DNA of 64,000 nucleotides, taken from NCBI GenBank assembly GCA_963849635.1, contig CAWKIA010000019.1, positions 248,001-312,000 of the forward strand. The letters are read 5' to 3'. Numbering within the stretch: position 1 is the stretch's first letter; each line of letters opens with the position of its first letter. Below, piece after piece: positions 46,247-54,385 of the stretch. The DNA comes from CAVRUD01 sp963849635 (lineage in GTDB: Bacteria > Chloroflexota > Chloroflexia > Thermomicrobiales > UBA6265). The position numbers and the translations under genes were made by a program. The notes under the pieces were generated by a model. That model made no database searches. It saw only the letters and a program-made list of their open reading frames with translations, and was not told the origin of the DNA.

Positions 46247-46524
46247 GGTCGGGCTCCTTTGGTGTGATGTTGGCAAAAACGCTCGGGACCCATCTGGATC
46301 TTCAGTGCGTTCCGGATCGCTCCGGGTATGTACCTATAGTGACGTAGGGCGGGTTATGCCGCATCCGTCATATTGCGTATTCGCGATGCTTAACTTGTGA
46401 TCGATTACCTGGGGTGTTGCTCAGGTATTGCCTACATAGTCGGGTAAAGCTGATGGGTAAGTGATGAAACTGGCGCAAGCTCACCTGTGCGCGGGTTTAA
46501 CCCGAGCGATCTGAGAAACACGAC
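46247..46524. other. long leader or promoter region
   Basis: About 280 bases with no ORF and lower GC than the surroundings. It contains ACGTAGGGCGGG (46342-46353), shared with the region upstream of the small gene at 2491, and the LacI-like palindrome listed separately. A structured leader is possible, but I see no known riboswitch motif. Confidence 0.4.
46395..46410. promoter_or_regulatory. LacI-like palindrome
   Basis: TTGTGATCGATTACCT shares the ATCGATTAC core with the operator at 18140. It is not directly before a sugar gene, so it may be a site for another LacI regulator or a chance match. Confidence 0.35.
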
Positions 46525-46552
46525 GGAGCCGGCGCAACTCTGCGCCGGCTCC
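46525..46552 (-). terminator. hairpin terminator of the RDD operon
   Basis: A perfect 12-bp stem GGAGCCGGCGCA / TGCGCCGGCTCC with loop ACTC, 50 bases past the RDD stop. No T run follows on the coding strand. Confidence 0.65.
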
Positions 46553-46601
46553 ATATCGTCTCTGGCGAATCGGCTAAAGGTTGAAAGTTCGCCGCTGCGG
46601 C

Positions 46602-47012
46602 CTAGTTGGCCTTCACGACCAACGTGCCGGCGATCATGTCATGGAGGCCCTGTTTCTTCTCTGTAAATGCCACCATTATGAAACCGATGAGGAGGATGAA
46701 CGCGGAGATGATCTTGGCAATGTCCCGGATCGCAGCCCGGAGGAAAGTGATCCGGTTTCCGTCGAGATCCGTCACCCTCAGGCCAAGGATGCCTTTGCCG
46801 ATCGTGGCCTGGCGGGCTGAGGATTCCATTCCGGCGTAATAGGCGAGGCCGATCACGAAGTTGAAGAGGCCAGCGAGGTTGTTGCCCAGCGCCTCGCGCA
46901 GGATCCAACCAACGATGCCAAGGAGGATGCCGTCGATGATCGCGGCGACGACACGGATCCAGAAACCGGCGTACTCGACTCGTGTAGCGACTCCAGCTGC
47001 AGCATAGGCCAT
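46602..47012 (-). CDS. RDD-family membrane protein
   Basis: A 136-residue RDD protein with about three helices. The RDD signature appears as GFWIRVVAAIIDGILLGIVG (the Arg and the first Asp), with a second Asp/Lys-rich part GKGILGLRVTDLDGNRITF and AAIRDIAKIISAFILLIGFI. The end QGLHDMIAGTLVVKAN is typical. RDD proteins act in ion or small-molecule transport; some are sodium or alkali tolerance factors. It is the last gene after P450, so a role in export of a P450 product is possible but unproven. The ATG at 47012 is the natural start; the longer frame is the P450 reading through. Confidence 0.88.
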   Translation of the reverse strand: MAYAAAGVATRVEYAGFWIRVVAAIIDGILLGIVGWILREALGNNLAGLFNFVIGLAYYAGMESSARQATIGKGILGLRVTDLDGNRITFLRAAIRDIAKIISAFILLIGFIMVAFTEKKQGLHDMIAGTLVVKAN

Positions 47013-47104
47013 GGTTTCTAACCCACCCCTTGTCCGTTGCGAAACGTTTGGGACGCGGAGCCAGCATAGCAACGGGACACGAGATGCGAAATAGGGCCGT
47101 ACGG

Positions 47105-48404
47105 CTATGCCGATAACCCAGTTCGTAGTCGAGAGTCGGATTCCGCGACTACGAACAGGGTCCTTATTGGCAGGGCGCGAAGGCGATCGGAAGGCGCAGG
47201 AGCGGTTCCATGTCAGGGATGCACCAGGAGCCAGGGCAAACCTGGGACGGCGTAGGAGCCTAGCCAGGACGGTGGTGGCTTCACGGCGGACGAGGGCGTG
47301 GCCTGGGCAGAAATGGAGACCGTGGCTGAAGGCGAGGTGGGGATTGGGGGTGCGGCAGAGGTCGAGCCGGTCGGGGCGGGGGAATCTGGCCGGGTCGCGA
47401 TTGGCGGCCCCGATCCAGCACTCGACGATCTGGCCTTTTGCGATCGGGATGCCGTTGAGGATCAGCGGTTCGAGGGCGACCCTGGCCGTCTGCTGAATCG
47501 GGCTGTCGATGCGCAGAAATTCCTCGATCGCGGTGGGCAGCAGGTCCGGATTGGAGCGGAGTTCGGCTAATGCCCTGGGATCGCGCAACAGTGCGAACAG
47601 GCCGTTACCAATAAGGCCGGTGGTTGTCTCGTGGCCGCCGATCAGCATCGACCAGCAGGTGGCCACAATCTCGTTCCAGGTGATAGCGCCGCGGGATTCG
47701 GCGGCGAGCAGGACAGTGAGGAGATCGTGTCGCGATTTCGACCGGCGCAGGGCGGCGAGCCGGGACAAGTAGGCGTTGAGGTCGGAGACGCTGTCATTGA
47801 TGCGGTCGAGATGAGCGGGAGTAACGGTGCCGGTTCCGATCAGGGCGACGGTGGCGTCCGACCAGGTCTTGTAGATCGGGTAGTCCTCCGGCGGCAGTCC
47901 GATTACCTCGGCGATGACCATGGCCGGTAGTGGGAAGGCGAGTTCGCCGATCAGGTCGCCGCCGCCTCGGGCGATGATTGGCGCGAGAAGCTGGTCGACC
48001 AGGGCGTCGATGCGCGGTTGCAGGCCGGCGAGGGCGCGGGGCGTGAAGAACGGCTGGATGAGGGTACGGACTCGGGTGTGATCGGGAGGATCGCTGTAGA
48101 GGAGCATTGCTGAACGGATGTCTGTGCTGAGCGCAAACCGGGTGAGTGCCTCCGGACAGCTGGAGGGAAGGATCGCGCGGTACATGCGGTCCTGATGGGC
48201 GGCGATCCTGGCGACGGAGAGGCGGCGGTCTGGGAGGGCGGCGACGACGTCGTCGTAGGCGAAGAGGCGGAGCTAGCCGCCCCGGCGGTCGGTCTCTTCG
48301 CCAGAGGTGCGGAGCCGGTGATAGTGCGGGTAGGGATCGGCGAGGATCTCGGGGGAGAGGAAGTCGGTCTTGGCGGAGCGGGCCGCGGTTGGATTGGCAG
48401 TCAT
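47105..48404 (-). pseudogene. cytochrome P450 (internal TAG and 3' frameshift)
   Basis: A bacterial CYP of about 430 residues. The N-terminus (MTANPTAARSAKTDFLSPEI, DPYPHYHRLRTSG) is normal. The I-helix is SMLIGGHETTTGLIGN, the ExxR is EEFLR, and the heme-thiolate loop is FSHGLHFCPGH. Codon 44 is TAG (48275-48273) where relatives have Trp before L-R-L-F-A-Y-D-D; the plus-strand context is GAGCTAG, as in the PPOX gene. A second frame change near 47185-47195 turns the end into LRALPIRTLF, a typical CYP end. The ATG overlaps the GNAT stop as ATGA, so the two are translationally coupled. Likely functional in the organism if both lesions are sequence errors. Confidence 0.85.
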
Positions 48405-49051
48405 GGCGCGATTCGGATCGAGTCGGCCCCTGCGTGTGCGGCCAGGAAACTCAGGGCGTCGCGCAGGTCGAATCGGGCCGGGAAGCGGTCTTCGCCCCAG
48501 TACGACTGGGCGGGACCAAGAATGGTGACCGGCAGGCCGATGAGCCGCATGAGGCGGATCATCGGACGGGTTTCAAACCCACAATAGGTGTCGTAGCCGA
48601 GATAAAGAGTTTCGCGGGCGGCAGCCACGAGTAGGGCAATGAAGAGGTGGTGGCCGCGATCGCGCACGGCCGGGTCGACGATGAGGCGATCGATTTGGAC
48701 GGCGCGGCTGCGCGGCTCGACGATGAGATTGTATTCCGTCTCGACCGGGAGGGGTTTGCCGGGAGCGGGCGGGATGAGACGCCCGGTGGCGGCGAGGCGA
48801 TCGTCCCGCCAACCGGCTAGATGGAGAGCGCGATCGTCGTACTCGTCGCGCTCCTGGTCGCCGCCGAGTTCGGCGGCGGTCTTCCAGCCGTACTTGAGGA
48901 CAACGTTGGCGCGGAGGCGAAAGGTGGCTTCGCGCTCGGCGTCGGTCGCGGCGAGGCGAAACTGGACCGGGGCGACCCGGGCCACGAGGCGATCGGCAAG
49001 CTCAAGGGCGGATGATCGCCAGTCGTCGTCTGGAGTGGGGATGACGGCCAT
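48401..49051 (-). CDS. GNAT-fold acyltransferase, LuxI/FeeM-like
   Basis: A 216-residue protein resembling acyl-ACP-dependent GNAT enzymes (autoinducer synthases and FeeM N-acyl-amino-acid synthases). Positions that parallel LuxI are the Arg-rich helix FRLRANVVLKYGW, the acidic segment DQERDEYDDRA, the Arg in AATGRLIPP followed by LPVETEYNL, and VQIDRLIVDPAVR. Such enzymes join a fatty acyl group to an amine or amino acid. It lies three bases after the exported-protein gene and overlaps the P450 start, so an acyl product modified by P450 is an attractive inference. The exact substrates are unknown. Confidence 0.72.
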   Translation of the reverse strand: MAVIPTPDDDWRSSALELADRLVARVAPVQFRLAATDAEREATFRLRANVVLKYGWKTAAELGGDQERDEYDDRALHLAGWRDDRLAATGRLIPPAPGKPLPVETEYNLIVEPRSRAVQIDRLIVDPAVRDRGHHLFIALLVAAARETLYLGYDTYCGFETRPMIRLMRLIGLPVTILGPAQSYWGEDRFPARFDLRDALSFLAAHAGADSIRIAP

Positions 49052-49053
49052 GG

Positions 49054-49806
49054 CTATTGGGACGCTGCCGAGAGAATGGCGCCAGCGGCGAGAATGAATG
49101 ACCGTGGGATGGCAGGATCAAGGAGGGTTCCTTGGCCGGTGAAGGTCAATGATTGGGCATTCTGGGGGCCGCCGAGGACGAGCGACTCGCTGCCCAGGGT
49201 AAAGGGTTGGGCGTCGGTGATGGTAAAGGTGCCGGTGCCGCCGGCGATGCCGGCCTTGGGGGCCTGGACGTTGACGATGCTGCGGATGCGGACGGCGGCG
49301 GAGCCGATCTGTGTGCCGGCGAAGAAGGCCTCGGGCCGGTCGAAGCGGCCGCCGCCAGTTTCGTTGACGTAAAGTCGGACCTGGCCAATGGCGGTGACGG
49401 CGAAAATGTTTTCGAGAATGGAGCGGGCGGCGAGGGTAGCAGGGCCAAACAAGGTCAGCTTGGCATCGGCCTCGGTTCGGTTGGCGGGGTCGTCGTTGTT
49501 GAAGATGTCGGCGTCGTCGAGACCGGCAATATGGGTCACGTAGCCGTAGATATTGAAGTCGGCGCCGTTCTGGTCGATGCGGCAGATGAACTCGAGGCTG
49601 CTCTCGCCTGGAACGGCTAAGCCGATCTCTTCGGCGCCGGCAACTGGGGTCTGGGCGGCCGCAGCGTGACCGAAGCGAAGGGCGCCGATGGCAGTCCCAA
49701 TGGCGCTGGCTCGTTGGAGGGCACCGCGGCGAGAAATCCTATGTGCGAGTGGACGAACGAGGCTGGAGCTGGAAAGGGTAGCGAGAAGTCTGGCTGGGGC
49801 CTGCAT
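49054..49806 (-). CDS. Tat-exported beta-rich protein of unknown function
   Basis: A 250-residue protein. The N-terminus carries SRRGALQRAS followed by an Ala/Gly hydrophobic stretch (AIGTAIGALRFGHAAAAQ), a twin-arginine-like signal. The mature part is beta-rich (ESSLEFICRIDQNGADFNIY, IRSIVNVQAPKAGIAGGTGT, QSLTFTGQGTLLDPAIPRSF), a pattern like small lipocalin or dirigent-type barrels, but I recognise no family. The ATG at 49806 has GGAAGGAG about eight bases upstream. It is the first gene of a four-gene operon with GNAT, P450 and RDD. Confidence 0.72.
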   Translation of the reverse strand: MQAPARLLATLSSSSLVRPLAHRISRRGALQRASAIGTAIGALRFGHAAAAQTPVAGAEEIGLAVPGESSLEFICRIDQNGADFNIYGYVTHIAGLDDADIFNNDDPANRTEADAKLTLFGPATLAARSILENIFAVTAIGQVRLYVNETGGGRFDRPEAFFAGTQIGSAAVRIRSIVNVQAPKAGIAGGTGTFTITDAQPFTLGSESLVLGGPQNAQSLTFTGQGTLLDPAIPRSFILAAGAILSAASQ

Positions 49807-50165
49807 GGGGTGTCTCCTTCCGTTGGTGAGGGCGAGACAGCGAGACCGCAGAGCGATTGTCATGACGAACTCATACTGGAAAGGTGCGCCATGCGCAAGC
49901 CGTGATGGCCGGGCTGGCGGGAAGGATCGGTTAGGGGTTTGGGATTCATCGTCCAGACCAGTCTGTCGGCGTCAACACCTTCGTGCTGGCAAGCGCGTGG
50001 GAATGGACGATTAGGGAGGAGATGGACGGTCTCTCGGATCGGATGGGGCGGGCGGAGTGCGGGTGGCTTCGGTATGATCACGGCGCATTGTCTGCGTGGC
50101 TGGTATGCGAGGCGCCGGGGATGGCCGGCGGCGACCACGGCGCAGAGGACCGGAGGAGATTGGTC
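49807..50165. other. divergent intergenic region
   Basis: About 360 bases between the exported-protein gene and mannonate dehydratase. Open frames here lack start signals. TATGAT near 50074 could be a -10 for the mannonate dehydratase gene, but no clear -35 is visible. I see nothing else. Confidence 0.35.
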
Positions 50166-51212
50166 GTGGCAGAGCTCGGAATGCGGATCGCGGTCGGGCA
50201 GTTCAACGAGTTGACGGACGAGAAGCTGAAGTTCGCCGCCCAGCTTGGTGTCGGCGGTGTGCAGATGAATACGCCCCGCCTGCCGGGCGAGGGCAAGTGG
50301 GCGGTCGAGGACCTCAAGGCGCTGGTGAGAAAGTGCGACGAGTACGGCCTGCGGATGGAAGCGATCGAGAACGTGCCGCTCCACTTCTACGATAAGGCGA
50401 TGCTTGGCCTGCCCGGAGGCGATGAGCAGATCGCCAACTATCAGGAGACGATCCGGGCGGTGGGTGAGTCCGGAATCCCGATACTGGGCTATCACTTCAT
50501 GCCCAATTCCGTCTGGCGGACGAGCCGGACAACCCCGGGCCGCGGCGGCGCCGAGGTGACTAGCTTCGACATGGCGATCGTTGGTGGCGACACCAATAGC
50601 CAGAAGGCGTTCGTGGCGAAGCTGGACGAGCGTCGCGATGCGATCTGGGTCATGAACGAAGACGTTAAAGATGAGATCGTCACGGCGGAGCGGATGTGGG
50701 CAAACTACGAGAAGTTCATGGGTGCGGTCCTGCCCGTGGCCGAGGAGGCGGGGATCAAGCTGGCCTTGCATCCGGATGATCCCCCGGTGGAGATGCTGGG
50801 CGGAATCGCCAGGATCTTCCGCAACGTCGAGGGGTTCAAGCGGGCCGAGGAGATCGCGGCCGGCAGCCCGGCATGGGGTCTCGACCTTTGCCTGGGGTGT
50901 TGCTCGGAGATGCCGGGCGGAGCGGTTAATGTCCGGGCGATGATCGAGCACTTCGGGCCGCGCGGCGAGATCCTCTATGTTCACTTCCGCGACGTGAAGG
51001 GAACTGTCCCATCGTTCGCCGAGTGCTTCATCGGCGAGGGGAACTACAACGCGGCGGAGACTCTGAAGCTGCTGCGTGATTCTGGATTTACCGGCTTCCT
51101 GCTGGATGACCATGTGCCGCATGTGGTCGATGACTCGAACTGGAATCACCGGGGGCGGGCGCACGCGATCGGGTACATGCAGGGGCTGATGGACGCGATG
51201 CCGGCGGCGTAA
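50166..51212 (+). CDS. uxuA: mannonate dehydratase
   Basis: D-mannonate dehydratase converts D-mannonate to 2-keto-3-deoxygluconate in glucuronate catabolism. The 348-residue product has the family features MNTPRLPGEGKWAVEDLKAL, AIENVPLHFYDKAMLGLPG, GYHFMPNSVWRT and LALHPDDPPVEMLGGIARIF, with metal-binding His/Cys/Asp residues in GLDLCLGCCSEM, ILYVHFRDVKGT and LLDDHVPHVVDDSNWNHRGR. The GTG at 50166 has GGAGGAG upstream; ATG at 50181 is possible. It stands alone and may connect with the uronate-dehydrogenase-like enzyme at 25549, although that leads to aldarate rather than mannonate. Confidence 0.92.
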   Translation: MAELGMRIAVGQFNELTDEKLKFAAQLGVGGVQMNTPRLPGEGKWAVEDLKALVRKCDEYGLRMEAIENVPLHFYDKAMLGLPGGDEQIANYQETIRAVGESGIPILGYHFMPNSVWRTSRTTPGRGGAEVTSFDMAIVGGDTNSQKAFVAKLDERRDAIWVMNEDVKDEIVTAERMWANYEKFMGAVLPVAEEAGIKLALHPDDPPVEMLGGIARIFRNVEGFKRAEEIAAGSPAWGLDLCLGCCSEMPGGAVNVRAMIEHFGPRGEILYVHFRDVKGTVPSFAECFIGEGNYNAAETLKLLRDSGFTGFLLDDHVPHVVDDSNWNHRGRAHAIGYMQGLMDAMPAA

Positions 51213-51218
51213 CGACAG

Positions 51219-51302
51219 GGAGACAAGGCTATCGCCTTGAGGGGGACAGCGCCGATGCGCTGAGGGGGACACGGCTGACGCCGTGAGGGGGAGAGGGGGA
51301 GG
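51219..51302. repeat. hairpin chain with fixed linker, family C
   Basis: Three different perfect stems (AGGCTATCGCCT, GCGCCGATGCGC-type, CGGCTGACGCCG) are separated by the constant 11-mer TGAGGGGGACA, followed by a GGGGGAGAGG tail. The structure and linker are the same as at 31832. It begins seven bases after the mannonate dehydratase stop. Confidence 0.8.
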
Positions 51303-51316
51303 GACGGACGGGCGTG

Positions 51317-52069
51317 ATGACGCTGCACGGGTCGGGGATACCGCATGTCGACACGTTGGGGGTGTCGCCGTGGGTGCAGTGGGGTGTAGTCGGGGTCATT
51401 CTCCTGGTGGGCTGCTGGTTGATGCTTGATGTGCGTGGCCGATCTGGAGGTTCGCGCCGGCTGGTGGACGAGCAGCCGGAGCAGTTCGACGGTCCGCTGG
51501 TGGTGGGTAGGAGTCGTAGGCAGTCAACCGGGGTGGATGAGGCGCCGAGTGCTCCGGTTGGAGAGAGCCCCCTAACCTCCCCAGCCCCCCTTCCCCCCGT
51601 TGCGACAGGGGGAAGGGGGGAGACGTCGCGACAGCGCGTGGCGCTTCCTATCTGGCTCAATCCGATTCGGGTGTTGACGGCGGTTTTGGGGATCGGGGCT
51701 GGGGTTCAGGCGGTGGATCGTGTCCGGGAGATCATGGAACTGGACGCGATGTTGGGAACTGAAGGGACGTTCCAGGTGTCGCGGGTGGCGATCTGGCTGA
51801 CGGTGCTGTTCTGCGTGGGCGGTGTGCTGGCGATGCCACTGCCGAAGCTGGCTGCGGTGGCATTTCTCGCGGCGGCGGCGCTGGCGGCATTCTTTGCGGT
51901 AGCGAGTTGGTGGGAGTCGAAGCTGGAGTGGTGGGGCGCCGAATATGCGCTTACAGCGTGGAACGATCTGTGGGTGTGGGCAGGGGTTGGGTTGGGTCTT
52001 GCGGTGCTGGCCCTGGTGGGCGGGTGGTATCGGATAGGGCTGGGACGTGAACCGAGAGTGACGCAATGA
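51317..52069 (+). CDS. membrane protein with a repeat-encoded linker
   Basis: A 250-residue protein with about four hydrophobic helices: VQWGVVGVILLVGCWLMLDV, then after a long hydrophilic loop LTAVLGIGAGVQAVD, SRVAIWLTVLFCVGGVLAMP, LAAVAFLAAAALAAFFAVAS and WVWAGVGLGLAVLALVGGWY. The loop between helix 1 and helix 2 is encoded partly by a family A palindrome, which contributes SPLTSPAPLPPVATGGRG in frame. I recognise no family. It ends eight bases before the AraC-type gene and may be co-transcribed with it. Confidence 0.6.
   Translation: MTLHGSGIPHVDTLGVSPWVQWGVVGVILLVGCWLMLDVRGRSGGSRRLVDEQPEQFDGPLVVGRSRRQSTGVDEAPSAPVGESPLTSPAPLPPVATGGRGETSRQRVALPIWLNPIRVLTAVLGIGAGVQAVDRVREIMELDAMLGTEGTFQVSRVAIWLTVLFCVGGVLAMPLPKLAAVAFLAAAALAAFFAVASWWESKLEWWGAEYALTAWNDLWVWAGVGLGLAVLALVGGWYRIGLGREPRVTQ
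51564..51621. repeat. palindromic repeat, family A, inside a coding frame
   Basis: CCCCCTAACCTCCCCAGCCC leads to CCTTCCCCCCGTTGCGACA and GGGGGAAGGGGGG. One C-to-T change relative to other copies and the chosen reading frame avoid a stop: the TAA seen in other copies falls out of frame here. Confidence 0.8.
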
Positions 52070-52076
52070 GGAGCAG

Positions 52077-52907
52077 ATGGTCGATCTGACGCCCAGTGAA
52101 GTGAGTCCCACCAGCTACATGGAGTTTTTGCCGGTGCGCCGTCTCCAAGAGCACGTCGTCTGCTATTGGCGACGTAGCGCGGGGTTGCAAGAGTCGATGG
52201 CTCGGGTGTTGCCCGATGGATGCGTCGACGTCATCTGGGAAAACGAACGGTCGCCATACATCGCCGGGCCGGCGACGGAGGCTCTAATCAGCCGCTTGGA
52301 GGCTGGCGGGGAGATTGTCGGTGTGCGATTGCGGCCGGGGGCGGCACACCGGTTGCTCGGCGTGAGTGCCGGGGAACTGCGGGACCAGCGGGTGCCGCTA
52401 CGGGACGTTTGGTCCCAAGAGCGGTCTCTCGCCTGGGAAGAGGTGGCGGAACGTGAGACTCTGGGAGAGCGGTTGAGGGCAATCGAAGCGGCCGTCGAGC
52501 GGCGGCTCGCGGTCACCGAGGACGATGACCCGAATGTCTCCCGGGCTATTGCGTGGCTGGCTGGGCGTCCGAGTGGCCGAGTCGAGGAACTCGCGGGGTT
52601 AATCGGGATCGGTGAGCGGCAAATCCGGCGCCGGTTTGAGCGGGCAGTCGGTTACGGACCAAAGCGGCTCCATCGGATCATGCGTCTCCAGTACTTGCTC
52701 TGGCTGGCCGAGCGCGGCGGGGAGTCGCCACGGGATCTGGCGGGGTTGGCGCTGACGGCCGGATACGCCGACCAGGCTCATATGACGCGCGAGGTTGCCG
52801 CACTCTCGGGTGTGACGCCGGTCCAGCTCCTCGATAGAAACGGGACGAAGTGCATGGTGTCCGAAATGTTCAATACGGACGGGAAGAGTGGTGCCAGGAT
52901 AGAGTGA
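52077..52907 (+). CDS. AraC-family regulator with DUF6597-like sensor domain
   Basis: A 276-residue regulator. The N-terminal part (YMEFLPVRRLQEHVVCYWRR, RVLPDGCVDVIWENERSPYI, VGVRLRPGAAHRLLGVSAGE) matches the DUF6597 sensor domain. The C-terminal HTH_18 has LAGLIGIGERQIRRRFERAV and LALTAGYADQAHMTREVAAL, the two AraC helix-turn-helix units. The ATG has AGGAG five to six bases upstream. It probably controls the FAD oxidase and VOC genes that follow. The stop lies about 90 bases before the next start. Confidence 0.9.
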   Translation: MVDLTPSEVSPTSYMEFLPVRRLQEHVVCYWRRSAGLQESMARVLPDGCVDVIWENERSPYIAGPATEALISRLEAGGEIVGVRLRPGAAHRLLGVSAGELRDQRVPLRDVWSQERSLAWEEVAERETLGERLRAIEAAVERRLAVTEDDDPNVSRAIAWLAGRPSGRVEELAGLIGIGERQIRRRFERAVGYGPKRLHRIMRLQYLLWLAERGGESPRDLAGLALTAGYADQAHMTREVAALSGVTPVQLLDRNGTKCMVSEMFNTDGKSGARIE

Positions 52908-52998
52908 ACGGCGGATAGAGGCAGCGTGGTGCTGCCGACGGGGTAGGGCCGAAGTGGCCGCCAGTCCTGGATTCATCGCCGGTTTAGGATGGGGAGGC

Positions 52999-54369
52999 AT
53001 GCGGGACAGTACGAGCCGTCCAAGACGCACTTGGAACGGGCCGATCTTTCGGCCTGGTGAAGCTGGATACGACGACGAACATTCGAGCATCAACCACACG
53101 CTGCTGCACACCCCCGAGTTGATCGTCGGCGCGGTCGACGCGCACGATGTTGTCGAGGCAGTGCGGTACGCCGCCGATCGAGGATTGTCGGTCGGAGTTC
53201 AGAGCACCGGCCACGGCCTGGTAGTCGCCGCCGATGGCGTGCTCGTGACGACGCGGCGGATGAAGGGGATCGAGATCGACCCGGCGGCGCGGGTTGCCCG
53301 GCTCGAGGCGGGAGTCCAGTGGGGAGAGGTCCTACCTCTGGCGGCGGCACACGGATTGGCGCCACTCAATGGATCGAACCCACATGTCGGAGTGGTCGGC
53401 TACACGCTCGGTGGCGGGATTGGATTTCTCGGGCGCCAGTTTGGATACGCCGCCGATCATGTCCGCAGCATCGAGGTTGTGACCGCCGATGGACGGCTTC
53501 GTCACGTTGCTCCGGACGAGGATGCGGATCTCTTCTGGGCGTTGCGCGGTGGCAAGGGCAACTTCGGGATCGTGACGGCATTGGAACTGGATCTGTTTCC
53601 CGTCGAGGCGCTCTATGGCGGTGGCCTGTACTACGCTGGCGAGGCAACGGCGGACGTGTTGCACGTCTATCGCCAGTGGTCTGCAGAGATGCCGGAGGAG
53701 ATGTCGTCCTCGATCTTGCTGATGCAGTATCCCGACGTGGACGAAGCGCCGGAGCTGCTACGCGGCCGGTACGTCGCCCACCTGCGAATCGGGTACTTCG
53801 GGCCTATCGAGGCAGGAGAGAGACTCGTTGCCCCGTTTAGGGGACTTGGCCCGTTGCTACTCGATACGGTTGCGGAGATGCCCTACAGCGCCGTCAGTAC
53901 CATCCACCATGAACCGAACGTGCCCTACGCAGTCTACGACCGGGCCATCTTTCTCAAACACCTCGACCAGGGGGCCGTCGAGACGATCATTGCCCAGGCC
54001 GGACCAGACGCGAACGCGCCGTTCATCCTCGAACTCCGTCACCAATGCGGCGGATATCGGCGGCCGCCCGCTGTTCCCAACGCGGTCGGTGGTCGCGATG
54101 CCGAGTTCAGCATGTTTTCCGCCTCGATCATCGACCCCGACACGTTCGCCAGGGATAAGGAGGTGCACGACCGGCTCCACGCGGCGATGCGGCCCTGGGC
54201 GACCGGCGGCGCTCCCTTGAACTTCCTTGGCGTGGGAGATGTGCCTCCGGACCGCGTGCGGGCCGCGTTCACGCCGGCCGACTACGACCGCCTCGCCCAA
54301 GTGAAGACGAGGTATGACCCGGACAACATCTTCCGAATCAACCACAACATACCGCCGCTTTTTAGCTGA
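52999..54369 (+). CDS. FAD-binding (berberine-bridge-like) oxidoreductase
   Basis: A 456-residue flavoprotein with an N-terminal FAD_binding_4 domain and a C-terminal BBE segment. VGVQSTGHG includes the His that carries covalently attached FAD in this family; HVGVVGYTLGGGIGFLGRQF is the second FAD-binding stretch and lacks the Cys of bicovalent members. The C-terminal YDPDNIFRINHNIPP is the typical BBE end. These enzymes oxidise sugars, alcohols or polyketides with oxygen. The ATG at 52999 has GGGGAGG eight bases upstream. It is the middle gene of an AraC-oxidase-VOC set. Confidence 0.9.
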   Translation: MRDSTSRPRRTWNGPIFRPGEAGYDDEHSSINHTLLHTPELIVGAVDAHDVVEAVRYAADRGLSVGVQSTGHGLVVAADGVLVTTRRMKGIEIDPAARVARLEAGVQWGEVLPLAAAHGLAPLNGSNPHVGVVGYTLGGGIGFLGRQFGYAADHVRSIEVVTADGRLRHVAPDEDADLFWALRGGKGNFGIVTALELDLFPVEALYGGGLYYAGEATADVLHVYRQWSAEMPEEMSSSILLMQYPDVDEAPELLRGRYVAHLRIGYFGPIEAGERLVAPFRGLGPLLLDTVAEMPYSAVSTIHHEPNVPYAVYDRAIFLKHLDQGAVETIIAQAGPDANAPFILELRHQCGGYRRPPAVPNAVGGRDAEFSMFSASIIDPDTFARDKEVHDRLHAAMRPWATGGAPLNFLGVGDVPPDRVRAAFTPADYDRLAQVKTRYDPDNIFRINHNIPPLFS

Positions 54370-54385
54370 TCGGAGATACACGCAC

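Noticed and set aside
46247..46524. Riboswitch upstream of the small gene
   Set aside because: The region is long and lower in GC, but I find no motif of any known riboswitch class.
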